Source: Spartobacteria bacterium UBA695
GTDB lineage: Bacteria > Verrucomicrobiota > Verrucomicrobiia > Chthoniobacterales > Chthoniobacteraceae
Length of the DNA: 13,674 nucleotides
Assembly: GCA_002298145.1 (NCBI GenBank)
Contig: DBMP01000020.1
Location: forward strand, 1 to 13,674
Reading direction: 5' to 3'
The translations under genes and the position numbers were made by a program. Shown here piece by piece: positions 1 through 6,030 of this stretch. Positions within the stretch are counted from its first letter, which is position 1. The number at the start of each line of letters is the position of its first letter. The notes beneath the pieces were generated by a model. The model saw only the letters and a program-made list of their open reading frames with translations, was not told the origin of the DNA and did no database searches.

Positions 1-53
1 ATGTCCAGACCTCGCGGTTAAAGGCCGTCGCGGCTGTTTTATAGCAGCTTGTT

Positions 54-95
54 AACTCCCGGCCTCCTTTCGGATAAACCGGAGGAGGCTGAGTT
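54..95 (+). other. Imperfect hairpin ahead of the GYF-like gene
   Basis: AACTC (54-58) pairs with GAGTT (91-95), and GCCTCCT (62-68) pairs with AGGAGGC (83-89), with a small bulge between the two stems. There is no T-run after it, so it does not look like a simple terminator. It lies 28 nt before the start codon at 123 and could be leader structure, or the 3' end of a gene lying before the window. Positions 1-53 show no supportable gene; a 4-bp stem at 24-34 followed by TGTTTTA is a weak terminator candidate at best. Confidence 0.3.
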
Positions 96-122
96 ATCAA
101 CCTAAACAGCCCAAGGACGATC

Positions 123-332
123 ATGACGCCGTTTTCTCACTCTTCAAATCTCTGGTATTATCTAGGTGCCGACAACCGACTGCTTGGCCCCATCACTATC
201 GGGGGGCTCGATGCCCTTTTTGTAGAGGGGGTGATCTCCCTCCAAACGCGGGTCATCCGCGAATTTGGGAAGGATTTCCAGCCTTACGGCGCCGTCTTTA
301 CCGACTCCGGCTTGCGAGATCAGCTCCTTTAA
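123..332 (+). CDS. Small GYF-like (GYF_2/DUF4339-type) domain protein
   Basis: A 69-residue protein that is essentially one domain. The pattern W11-Y-Y, L21-G-P, a Leu-rich helix (L29 to L32), an EGVIS turn near 35-39, T42 and FQPY at 52-55 follows the GYF_2 module, where a W-Y-Y strand and a G-P turn lead into a short helix. In larger proteins this module usually sits at the N-terminus before membrane segments and is thought to bind other proteins; here nothing follows it, and there is no signal peptide or membrane segment. The start is supported by AAGGA at 113-117, 5 nt before ATG, one of very few Shine-Dalgarno-like sites in the window. A hairpin repeat begins 23 nt after the stop. It could be a complete miniprotein or the remnant of a longer gene. 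The function is unknown. Confidence 0.6.
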   Translation: MTPFSHSSNLWYYLGADNRLLGPITIGGLDALFVEGVISLQTRVIREFGKDFQPYGAVFTDSGLRDQLL

Positions 333-354
333 TAAGCCGACCGTTTCCTGCTTT

Positions 355-385
355 CCTCGTGCCCAAATGGAGTTTTGGAACGAGG
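355..385 (-). repeat. Solitary CTCNA-loop hairpin repeat (family 1)
   Basis: CCTCGT at 355-360 pairs with ACGAGG at 380-385, and the stem continues inward with two mismatches to AAA/TTT. The loop TGGAG reads CTCCA on the minus strand. Read on that strand it matches the hairpin at 9741-9765 closely: both have TCGTTCC, AAACTCCATTT and GGG in register. It fills the gap between the GYF-like gene and the 3' end of the aldo/keto reductase, and could also serve as a shared 3' structure for these convergent genes. Confidence 0.7.
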
Positions 386-408
386 CAAGCCATACAACCA
401 CCTGACCG

Positions 409-1593
409 TTAGTCGCCCTGGCTCAGGCGCTTTTTCGGGGCGTCGACGAGGAGCTGGTGGGCGTCGCGCAGGATGCCGGGGATGCGGTCGGCAAAGGGGG
501 AGGCGTGGAGCACTTTGCGCACGGCGGCTTCGTCGAAGGTCCCGGCATTGAGGCCCGGGAACCAATGCCCAGCTTGCCCCATCAAGTTGTAGCGCATTTT
601 AGCGAAACCGACCATGCCAAGCCCCCGGGCGTAGGTCCAGAGGCGCAGGATTTCCTGCACGTTGACGTGGCCGGGCACCTCTTCCCACGCGGGAAGGCCC
701 TGCCACCAGCCGTTGACCCAGTCGGCCCCGAGCTCTTCCTCCATCCGGGCCCGGAGACGGGCGGCGATGGGGGCGGTGACTTCCCCGGCGCAGTCGTAGT
801 GCTCCAGGGCGGCGACGTGCGCGTCGTAGTCCGAGGGGCGAGCGGCGCCGATGGAAAGGGTGTGGATCTCAGGCCGGGCGAGGCAGTAGAGGTCGTTAAA
901 GGCCATGGGCGTGAGCGGGCTGCACGCCTCGACCCACTGTGGGGTGGGCTCGTAGAGTTTGCCCCCTTTGTCGTTGGGGCTGATGATGAAGACGCCCATG
1001 TCATGGCGCGTGGCGGCGTCGATGGCGGGCTGGTTGAACTCGTTGACGAAGTACCAGTGAAGGTTGACGTAGTCGAATTCGCCGGTCTCGATGGCCTTGA
1101 CGAGGATGTCGCACGGCCCGTGGGTGGAGAAGCCGATGTGGCGTACGCGGCCCTGGCGCTGGAGTTCGCGCGCGGCCTCCAGGCAGCCGCCTTTGCGCAC
1201 GGCCCAGGCGAGGGTCTCTTCGTTGTTGATGCCGTGGAGGGCAAAGAGGTCGATGTAGCCGACGCCGAGGTAGGCGAACGACTTCTCGAATTTTTCCAAA
1301 AAAGCTTTGGGGTCGGCCTCGGGGGCCACCTTGGTCTGGATAATCAGCTTCTCGCGCGGGAACTGGGGCAGAATCCGCCCGAGCTGCATTTCGGAGGTGC
1401 CGTAGCCGCGCGCGGTCTCGACGTGGTTGATGCCGAGCTCAAAGGCGTACCGGACGGTGGCCTCCAGGTTGGCCTGGTTGTCGCCGGGGACGTCCCCCAG
1501 CGGCTCATCGGTCCACTTGTGCTGATAGCGCATCCCGCCACAGGTAATGACGGGCATCTGGAGTTCGGTGCGGCCAAAGCGGCGGTATTTCAT
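409..1593 (-). CDS. Aldo/keto reductase family oxidoreductase
   Basis: A 394-residue NAD(P)H-dependent oxidoreductase of TIM-barrel fold. The N-terminal FGRTELQMPVITCGGM is the typical first strand. The catalytic tetrad can be placed at E59, Y64 (in ARGYGTSE), K88 (in IIQTKV) and H120 (in FALHG). The first position is Glu instead of the usual Asp; VETA is, as I recall, a recurrent variant in one subgroup, so this does not imply inactivity. GFSTHG near 154-159 is another family motif. The protein is longer than a minimal AKR (about 320 residues), and its C-terminal 120 residues carry no CxxCxxC ferredoxin-like cluster, unlike many COG1453 members. The substrate cannot be deduced. It lies 96 nt downstream of the RNA methyltransferase gene on the same strand. 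The ATG at 1593 has no Shine-Dalgarno before it but lies at the start of the conserved fold. Confidence 0.9.
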   Translation of the reverse strand: MKYRRFGRTELQMPVITCGGMRYQHKWTDEPLGDVPGDNQANLEATVRYAFELGINHVETARGYGTSEMQLGRILPQFPREKLIIQTKVAPEADPKAFLEKFEKSFAYLGVGYIDLFALHGINNEETLAWAVRKGGCLEAARELQRQGRVRHIGFSTHGPCDILVKAIETGEFDYVNLHWYFVNEFNQPAIDAATRHDMGVFIISPNDKGGKLYEPTPQWVEACSPLTPMAFNDLYCLARPEIHTLSIGAARPSDYDAHVAALEHYDCAGEVTAPIAARLRARMEEELGADWVNGWWQGLPAWEEVPGHVNVQEILRLWTYARGLGMVGFAKMRYNLMGQAGHWFPGLNAGTFDEAAVRKVLHASPFADRIPGILRDAHQLLVDAPKKRLSQGD

Positions 1594-1663
1594 AGGTGGA
1601 TGGAGAACGGCGGAAGTTTATCCGCAGATCGCCTCACCGCGCAGCAAGAATCGCAGCCCCCAC

Positions 1664-1687
1664 AAAAAAAGGTCTCCTTCCTGAGCC
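1664..1687 (-). terminator. Possible weak terminator after the RNA methyltransferase
   Basis: On the minus strand GGCTC-AGGAAG-GAGACC forms a 5-bp stem with one bulged A, followed directly by a run of T residues (seven A on the plus strand, 1664-1670). The stem is short, so read-through into the aldo/keto reductase gene is likely. Nothing else is seen in the 96-nt gap 1594-1689. Confidence 0.35.
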
Positions 1688-1689
1688 TC

Positions 1690-2727
1690 CTACCGCCGCT
1701 TCAGGTGAACGGCTACTTCGATCTCGGCGGTCTGCGGGAACATGTCCAGCGGGGTGACGCTGTCGATACGGTAGGCCCCTCCCAGGAGCGAGAGGTCGCG
1801 AGCCAGGGTGCCGGGGTTGCACGAGACGTAGAAGACTTCGCGCGGGGCACCGGCCTGGATGGCGTCGATGACTTGCGGGGTGACACCGGCGGCAGGCGGG
1901 TCGAGGATGAGGGTGGCGTCTGGCGATTCGCTCAAGACCTCGCCGAGGTGCTGGGCGACATCGCCCGCGAGGTAGCGCTCGTTGGGCGAGGCCTGGGAGC
2001 GGGCGTGCTCGATGGCGAATTCGTTTTCCTCAATGCCGGTGACGCTCTCGTAGCGTTCGTGCAGGTAATGGGCAAAGAAACCGGCCCCGCAGTAGGCGTC
2101 CACGAGGGAGCCGCCGGGGGTGATGCGCGCGCTGACATGGTCCAGGAGCGCCTGGGCCACGGCGTTGTTGGTCTGCTCAAAGAAGCCCTTTTTACGGACT
2201 TCGGAAAGGGTGTAGTCGCCATCGGGCATCCGGCGGCGGCGCAGCCCGGCGAGGTGTTCGTTGACTTCGTCGGAGCCGATGGGGCAGCGCTCGATGTCGA
2301 TGATGGAGACGCCGTCGTTGGCGTAGAACCCGACGACGCCCTCGGCGACGTGGACGCGGATGCGGTTCCGGTAGCCGTATTCGCTGGGCGACGGGATCAT
2401 GGGGGCCATGGGGGGCTCGGCGATTTTCCCCACGCGGCGCAGGGTCTGCTCGACCTGGCTTGCCTTCAGGAGCAGCTGCCGCGGGTAGGCGATGTGCTGG
2501 TAGGCGCAGCCGCCGCAACGGCCAAAGTAGGGGCACTGGGGCTCGACGCGGTCGGGCGAGGGCGCGTCAACGGAGACGAGCCGGGCCTCGGCGTAGTTCT
2601 TCTTTTTCCGGGTGATTTCGACCGAGACGGTTTCGCCAGGGATGGTGTAGGGGACAAAGACGACCATTCCCTCGGAACGGCCGACTCCTTTTCCACCGAA
2701 TGCGACGTCGTGAACAGATATTTGCAT
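1690..2727 (-). CDS. TrmA/RlmD-family 23S rRNA or tRNA (uracil-C5)-methyltransferase
   Basis: A 345-residue SAM-dependent RNA m5U methyltransferase. Domains in order: an N-terminal TRAM RNA-binding domain (about 1-55, with FGGKGVGR), a 4Fe-4S site with C65, C71, C74 (C-x5-C-x2-C) and C148, and a C-terminal Rossmann catalytic domain. The catalytic domain shows GFFEQTN (181-187), the SAM loop VDAYCGAGFF (209-218), LDPPAAG (275-281), the nucleophile C303 in YVSCNPGTLARD and the general base Glu in TAEIEVAV, probably E337 by analogy with RumA. It is shorter than E. coli RlmD (about 430 residues). Whether the target is U1939/U747 of 23S rRNA or U54 of tRNA cannot be told from sequence, so no gene symbol is given. 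The ATG at 2727 begins the TRAM domain; there is no Shine-Dalgarno. A strong terminator ends only 26 nt before this start. Confidence 0.9.
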   Translation of the reverse strand: MQISVHDVAFGGKGVGRSEGMVVFVPYTIPGETVSVEITRKKKNYAEARLVSVDAPSPDRVEPQCPYFGRCGGCAYQHIAYPRQLLLKASQVEQTLRRVGKIAEPPMAPMIPSPSEYGYRNRIRVHVAEGVVGFYANDGVSIIDIERCPIGSDEVNEHLAGLRRRRMPDGDYTLSEVRKKGFFEQTNNAVAQALLDHVSARITPGGSLVDAYCGAGFFAHYLHERYESVTGIEENEFAIEHARSQASPNERYLAGDVAQHLGEVLSESPDATLILDPPAAGVTPQVIDAIQAGAPREVFYVSCNPGTLARDLSLLGGAYRIDSVTPLDMFPQTAEIEVAVHLKRR

Positions 2728-2753
2728 GAAAATAATAACGGTGCCGGAAGACG

Positions 2754-2783
2754 AAAAAAGGCTTCCGTGGGGAAGCCTTTTTT
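2754..2783. terminator. Strong bidirectional intrinsic terminator
   Basis: A perfect 13-bp inverted repeat, AAAAAAGGCTTCC (2754-2766) and GGAAGCCTTTTTT (2771-2783), with loop GTGG. It has a GC-rich upper stem and T-runs on either strand. On the minus strand it ends transcription of the TIGR04073 gene. The gap 2784-2847 also holds a C7/GGGG complementary pair (2823-2843) that could extend the 3' structure. Confidence 0.88.
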
Positions 2784-2847
2784 CAAAATGAATCCGCGTG
2801 CGAGCCGGGTTTGCTTGAGATAGCCCCCCCGGATAGACGGGGCAACT

Positions 2848-3258
2848 CTAGTTGCTAAACCCTCCGAAGTACTCGTAGCGGGTATCGCAGCCGATTTCCG
2901 GCGGGAATTCGGTGTAGCGATTGAGGGTCCACGGGGTGTTGGCCTCGTAGGGAGCCCGGAAGGAGCTCTTGTAGGCGGGAACCGGGAAGGTCAGCATCTC
3001 ATACCAGCCCGTTCCGAAACGGAACAAGGAGCGGCCAACCCCTTTGACGAGTCCGTAGCCCCACGCCGCGTTGTTGCCTTCTTTTTCGTTCACCTGCATC
3101 ATCGTGGCGGGGATTTCGGTCCAGCCATAGACGACGTTGGAGAAGCCACGCCCAAGCTTGCGGGTCGGCCCCTGATCGGACATCGGGGGGGCTTGAATAT
3201 CAGCGTAGGCAACCGCGCCAAAGGCGACGGCGAGAAGAATGGTGAGGAGGGACTTCAT
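2848..3258 (-). CDS. Exosortase system-associated secreted protein, TIGR04073 family
   Basis: A 136-residue exported protein. Residues 1-19 are a signal peptide: K2, then a hydrophobic LLTILLAVAFGAVA core and AYA cleavage before D20. The mature part carries the family hallmarks KLGRGFSNVVYGWTEIP (34-50) and a Gly-rich segment with GVGRSLFRFGTGWYE (73-87) leading to TFPVP (90-94). Only one Cys (C124) is present, so a disulfide within one chain is excluded. The family is tied by genome co-occurrence to exosortase/PEP-CTERM protein sorting; its molecular role is unknown, and no exosortase or PEP-CTERM substrate lies in this window. The gene follows the PfkB kinase on the same strand after 71 nt and ends at a strong terminator, so it may have its own promoter (3271-3299) and be monocistronic. 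Confidence 0.85.
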   Translation of the reverse strand: MKSLLTILLAVAFGAVAYADIQAPPMSDQGPTRKLGRGFSNVVYGWTEIPATMMQVNEKEGNNAAWGYGLVKGVGRSLFRFGTGWYEMLTFPVPAYKSSFRAPYEANTPWTLNRYTEFPPEIGCDTRYEYFGGFSN

Positions 3259-3270
3259 AAACTAGCGTGT

Positions 3271-3299
3271 TTTTAGCACTTTTCCCTTTGCAAAAGCAA
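3271..3299 (-). promoter_or_regulatory. Candidate sigma-70-like promoter for the TIGR04073 gene
   Basis: On the minus strand TTGCTT (3294-3299) and CTAAAA (3271-3276) are separated by 17 nt, 12 nt ahead of the start codon. The match to consensus is moderate and no Shine-Dalgarno follows. This AT-richer stretch stands out against the GC-rich surroundings. Confidence 0.3.
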
Positions 3300-3329
3300 T
3301 GCGGATTTTTATTCCGGCTCCAATATGTT

Positions 3330-4442
3330 CTAGAGGGCCTCCAGGAATCCTTTGAGGTCTTCGAGGGCCGGGCTCTTGGCCTGGCGGACGTAGAATCCGG
3401 AGGTGGCGACGCCCACTTGCAGGCTCCCGGCGATGTCGAGGCCCAGGAGACGCCCGATGCAGAACCCGGCGTTGAAGTGGTCCCCGGCTCCGGTGGTGAT
3501 CTTCGGCTTGGCGGTAAACGGGCCCGCGACGTGGGTGGCCCCGGTGGAGTCGGCGGCGGCGGCAAAGGCGGTCGGATGGACGACGACGGTGTCGACTTTG
3601 AGCTTCTCCAGCAGGCAGGCGGCATGGCGGGTGACCTGCTCGGGGGAATCGTCCGGGGCGGTGAGGCCCAGCACGGCGCCCACCTGGCGGGCTTCCTGGA
3701 GGTTGAGGCCCAGGATGACGCGGAAGTGGCGTTGGAAACCGGCGATGATGTCGAGGGCTTCGATGATATCCTCGGGGGTGCGCTTGGCCGGGTCGGCGAG
3801 ATCAAAGAAGATCCAGCGTTTGTCGCCGGTGAGCTTGGGGGCGATGCGGGCCTGGATTTTCTTCCAGATGTCGCTCATGAAGGGGAGCATGGTCCAGTTG
3901 ACCAGGGCGATGAGGGAGGATTGCTGGAAGAGGTCGACGATCTCGGCCTCGGAAATATGTTCAAGGAGGGTTTCCCAGGTGACCTGGCGCAGGCTGTCGT
4001 GCTTGCCGCACATGAGCTTGCCGTCCTCGAATTCGATGGCGTCGGTGTAGCCGGGCTCGGCGATGGAGATGACGCGGGCGGAACGGGCGGCGAAATCGGT
4101 GAAAACGGGGTGGATATTCGGGCTGCCGAGGTTGCCGACGTAGGTGACGGCGGTGCCGTAGGAGCCGAGGGCGTTGGCCATGATGGGGCCGTTGCCGCCG
4201 AGCTTGATCATCTGGGTCACGAATTCAAAATTGGCGCTCAGGCCCGCGGCGGCGCTGATGCGCTGGCCGAAGTCTCCCATGGCGCCCATCCGGGTGTATT
4301 CGGTAGCGGAGGCGCGCTTGGCAACGACATGAATAATGGTGTCAACAAAGCCGTCGAGGCCAACGAGTACTTTGGCGTTGGCGAGCTTTTCGGCGGCACC
4401 GGGGAGTTGATCGAGAACGACTTGGGAGAGCTTGACAGACAT
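3330..4442 (-). CDS. PfkB/ribokinase-family carbohydrate kinase
   Basis: A 370-residue cytoplasmic sugar kinase of ribokinase fold. VGLDGFVDTI (27-36) is the start of the substrate-binding domain with its conserved Asp. GGNGPIMANALG (82-93) corresponds to PfkB signature 1, and TTGAGDHFNAGF (316-327) is signature 2 with the catalytic base D321 and the anion hole GAGD. The segment around 236-252 (FRVILGLNLQEA) matches the strand leading to the conserved N-x-x-E region. Length is slightly above the usual 300-340. The sugar cannot be identified, because the lid residues do not match any one subfamily I can recognise with confidence. The gene is read away from the SAM methyltransferase; the start at 4442 has no Shine-Dalgarno. 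Transcription may continue into the TIGR04073 gene. Confidence 0.9.
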   Translation of the reverse strand: MSVKLSQVVLDQLPGAAEKLANAKVLVGLDGFVDTIIHVVAKRASATEYTRMGAMGDFGQRISAAAGLSANFEFVTQMIKLGGNGPIMANALGSYGTAVTYVGNLGSPNIHPVFTDFAARSARVISIAEPGYTDAIEFEDGKLMCGKHDSLRQVTWETLLEHISEAEIVDLFQQSSLIALVNWTMLPFMSDIWKKIQARIAPKLTGDKRWIFFDLADPAKRTPEDIIEALDIIAGFQRHFRVILGLNLQEARQVGAVLGLTAPDDSPEQVTRHAACLLEKLKVDTVVVHPTAFAAAADSTGATHVAGPFTAKPKITTGAGDHFNAGFCIGRLLGLDIAGSLQVGVATSGFYVRQAKSPALEDLKGFLEAL

Positions 4443-4450
4443 GGGGCCGC

Positions 4451-4479
4451 ATGATGCCCGTATTGCCCTTAAATTGCAA
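4451..4479 (-). promoter_or_regulatory. Candidate promoter for the PfkB kinase
   Basis: On the minus strand TTGCAA (4474-4479) and CATCAT (4451-4456) are spaced 17 nt apart, each matching 4 of 6 consensus bases. Only 8 nt separate the -10 from the ATG at 4442, which would give an almost leaderless mRNA. The 142-nt divergent gap 4443-4584 also holds the small palindromes GCCCAAAGGGC and TGAGG-TATTC-CCTCA, which could be operators shared with the divergent methyltransferase. Confidence 0.3.
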
Positions 4480-4555
4480 ATAGGGATCGCACGTGAAAAA
4501 CAAAAAGCGGGAGAAGCCCAAAGGGCATTATGAGGTATTCCCTCAGGGTTTTAGG

Positions 4556-4584
4556 TTGAACCGGCGCTCCGATGCCTCTATTGA
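4556..4584 (+). promoter_or_regulatory. Candidate promoter for the SAM methyltransferase
   Basis: TTGAAC (4556-4561) and TATTGA (4579-4584) have a 17-nt spacer. If this is the true promoter, the ATG at 4585 would lie before the transcription start and translation would begin at the in-frame ATG at 4600. The -10 match is poor (3 of 6). Confidence 0.25.
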
Positions 4585-5421
4585 ATGGCCGGTTACTTCA
4601 TGAATTTGCCCGGATCTCTCACCTCCGAAGAAGCTCCCCAGGGGGCGCGCCTCAGGGCCAGGATGGATCGTTTTTACCAAACGACGCAGGAGTATGCTGC
4701 CTTTCAACATCCCAATGAGATGCCCGAGCAGTGGCCTTACGTTCGCGCGGCGATTGAGGAGACGCTCCAGCGCAAGACGGTCTGCCGGGTGCTGGAGATC
4801 GGGGCCGGGCGCAGCAATTTCGCGCGGTTCCTGGGGCCCGATTTACGGGGGGCTATTCACTACACGACGCAGGATGTGACGCGCTCGAACGAGGATCACC
4901 TGCGCCAGGCGGCCGACGCGGTGCACTTCGGCAGCGTGCTGGAGCTGGACGGGCCCTTTGATGTGATTTTCTCGACGTTCGTCTTGGAGCACATCAGCGA
5001 CCCGCGCCGGACGCTCGCGAAGCTCTTCGGGATGCTGGCCGACAACGGGCGGCTCTTTGTCTTTTGCCCACGCTACGACGCGCCGTTTTACCTTTCCCAC
5101 TCCGCCGACCACTACGGCCCGGCCCGGCGCACGGCCATCGGGCTGACGCTCCTGACGGCCCGGGCCTGGGCGCTCGTAACCCGGCGGCCCCTCTTCCTGA
5201 TCCACACCGACCCGGCGATTTTTCACCTCGACTGGGACCGCGACCGCGACGCCATTCACTGGGCCTCGCTCTGGGACCTGGAGCTGTTCTTTAAAAAGCG
5301 GGCGCGGCTGGAGATCCTCAAACTCCACTCGGAGGGGGTGAAGGACTGGATTGTCAAAAACCTCCTCCAGATCAACCTCTGCATCAGCAAGCCAGACACC
5401 CCGCCGCTGCTTGCACGGTAG
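4585..5421 (+). CDS. Class I SAM-dependent methyltransferase (Methyltransf_11/23 type)
   Basis: A 278-residue protein with one Rossmann methyltransferase domain. Motif I is CRVLEIGAGRSNFARFL (67-83). Motif II is the acidic end of TTQD (94-97). FDVIFSTFVLEHISDP (125-140) is the motif IV region with the VLEH signature, and LADNGRLFVFCPRYD (151-165) is the post-motif strand. The C-terminal 110 residues are rich in aromatic and basic residues (WDRDRD, FFKKRARLE) and probably form the substrate cap. Such enzymes often act in surface glycan or lipid biosynthesis, but no neighbour supports a specific substrate. There are two possible starts, 4585 and 4600 (MNLPGS), neither with a Shine-Dalgarno; both lie well before the fold. 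The stop is 15 nt from the stop of the convergent XRE gene. Confidence 0.88.
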   Translation: MAGYFMNLPGSLTSEEAPQGARLRARMDRFYQTTQEYAAFQHPNEMPEQWPYVRAAIEETLQRKTVCRVLEIGAGRSNFARFLGPDLRGAIHYTTQDVTRSNEDHLRQAADAVHFGSVLELDGPFDVIFSTFVLEHISDPRRTLAKLFGMLADNGRLFVFCPRYDAPFYLSHSADHYGPARRTAIGLTLLTARAWALVTRRPLFLIHTDPAIFHLDWDRDRDAIHWASLWDLELFFKKRARLEILKLHSEGVKDWIVKNLLQINLCISKPDTPPLLAR

Positions 5422-5436
5422 TTTCCATACAAGGCG

Positions 5437-5682
5437 TTACGACTCTTCAAGCCGGGAACGGAAGGGCGGTGCCTCCACACCCTTCATTAGTTCGGCCCAC
5501 GAGCAGCCAAGCGCTCGCTTCAAGCGGAGGATCACGGGAAGGGTGGGTTGGAACTGGCCTTTTTCGATTCGCTGCAAATAGGAACGGTCTATCTCGGCCA
5601 ATTCACACAGTCGGTTTTGGGTGAGAGAGCGTTCGAGACGCAACCGCGATATGTTTCTGCCAAATTGGTTGGGTGCAGGCAC
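5437..5682 (-). CDS. Small XRE-family helix-turn-helix regulator
   Basis: An 81-residue DNA-binding protein when read from the GTG at 5680-5682. The lambda-repressor-like HTH is clear: FGRNISRLRLERSLTQNR, then LAEIDRSYLQRIEKG and a third helix region ending in ALGCSWAELMKGVE. No second domain is present, so it is a minimal regulator, possibly of a restriction-modification controller or solitary type; no restriction gene adjoins it. The frame stays open far upstream across purA, but that part is antisense shadow. In-frame upstream starts include a TTG near 5746; GTG is preferred because XRE proteins normally have only a few residues before the F-G-x-N-I start. It converges with the methyltransferase gene (15 nt apart). 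Its leader contains the hairpin at 5716-5731. Confidence 0.75.
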   Translation of the reverse strand: MPAPNQFGRNISRLRLERSLTQNRLCELAEIDRSYLQRIEKGQFQPTLPVILRLKRALGCSWAELMKGVEAPPFRSRLEES

Positions 5683-5715
5683 CTTGCTACTGTGGCTGTT
5701 TTTTTGGTTTTGAAT

Positions 5716-5736
5716 GCCGCATCCATGCGGCTTTTT
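5716..5736 (+). terminator. Intrinsic terminator, plus strand
   Basis: GCCGCAT (5716-5722) and ATGCGGC (5725-5731) form a perfect stem followed by TTTTT (5732-5736). It is the first clear plus-strand terminator after the methyltransferase stop at 5421. It lies beyond the XRE gene, inside that gene's upstream region. In the minus direction the same stem is preceded by A-rich sequence rather than followed by a clean T-run. Confidence 0.55.
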
Positions 5737-5771
5737 CCATTGCAATTGTTTTTTATTTCCGCAAAATGCAT

Positions 5772-5835
5772 CCCGCCGTAGGAAGCCTACCCCCATCACA
5801 TGGCCCGGCATCGGGAGTTCAATGCTCCCGATGCC
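5772..5835 (+). repeat. Box-plus-hairpin repeat, copy A (family 2)
   Basis: The box CCCGCCGTAGGAAGCC (5772-5787) and CATCA (5794-5798) are followed by an 11-bp perfect hairpin: GGCATCGGGAG (5807-5817), loop TTCAATG (5818-5824), CTCCCGATGCC (5825-5835). Box, CATCA and loop recur at 9881-9943 on the other strand with a different stem sequence. The rest of the gap 5683-6030 holds the terminator at 5716, a 7-bp hairpin at 5913-5929 (CCCTTTC/GAAAGGG) and the purA leader, but no gene. Confidence 0.8.
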
Positions 5836-5930
5836 TGTCAGCTCTCTGTCTTTGGAAATTCGCAACGAGAACTTTTTAGCTCTGCTCAGCCTTTTCCCGC
5901 CCCCTGATTTTCCCCTTTCCAAGAAAGGGC

Positions 5931-5958
5931 TTGCCGCACGCCCTTGGGCCGATAGACT
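5931..5958 (+). promoter_or_regulatory. Candidate purA promoter
   Basis: TTGCCG (5931-5936) and TAGACT (5953-5958) are spaced by 16 nt, each with 4 of 6 consensus matches. If used, transcription would start near 5964-5966, at the foot of the leader hairpin. An undetected promoter further upstream is equally possible. Confidence 0.28.
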
Positions 5959-5962
5959 CCAC

Positions 5963-6006
5963 AAACGTCTCGGAGTTTGGCGAGTGCCGCACCCGAGGCG
6001 TTTTTT
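5963..6006 (+). terminator. Attenuator-like terminator hairpin in the purA leader
   Basis: AAACGTCTCGG (5963-5973) pairs with CCGAGGCGTTT (5993-6003), giving 11 bp with one G-T pair. Inside it is a small GGC-GAGT-GCC hairpin (5979-5988), and T6 (6001-6006) closes the structure. It ends 24 nt before the purA ATG on the same strand. An alternative stem, TAGACTCC (5953-5960) with GGAGTTTG (5972-5979), would consume the top of the terminator's left arm, so the two are mutually exclusive. Confidence 0.6.
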
Positions 6007-6030
6007 CTGTGAACTGACTGTTTTTTTACC

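Noticed and set aside
409..1593. Inactive aldo/keto reductase because the catalytic Asp is Glu
   Set aside because: Tyr, Lys and His of the tetrad are present and, as far as I recall, VETA occurs regularly in one subgroup of the family, so loss of activity cannot be claimed.
457..2823. A 788-codon open frame on the plus strand across the aldo/keto reductase and RNA methyltransferase genes
   Set aside because: It is antisense to two well-conserved genes, its translation is Gly/Val/Asp/Ala-rich without any recognisable motif, and such frames arise from third-position GC bias.
3267..4454. A 395-codon plus-strand frame opposite the PfkB kinase
   Set aside because: It is an antisense shadow with low-complexity Gly/Asp/Val content; the minus strand has clear PfkB signatures.
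5807..5835. tRNA T-arm or tRNA gene, because of the 7-nt TTCAATG loop
   Set aside because: The stem is 11 bp, no D-arm, anticodon arm or acceptor stem can be placed around it, and loop position 60 is G instead of a pyrimidine.
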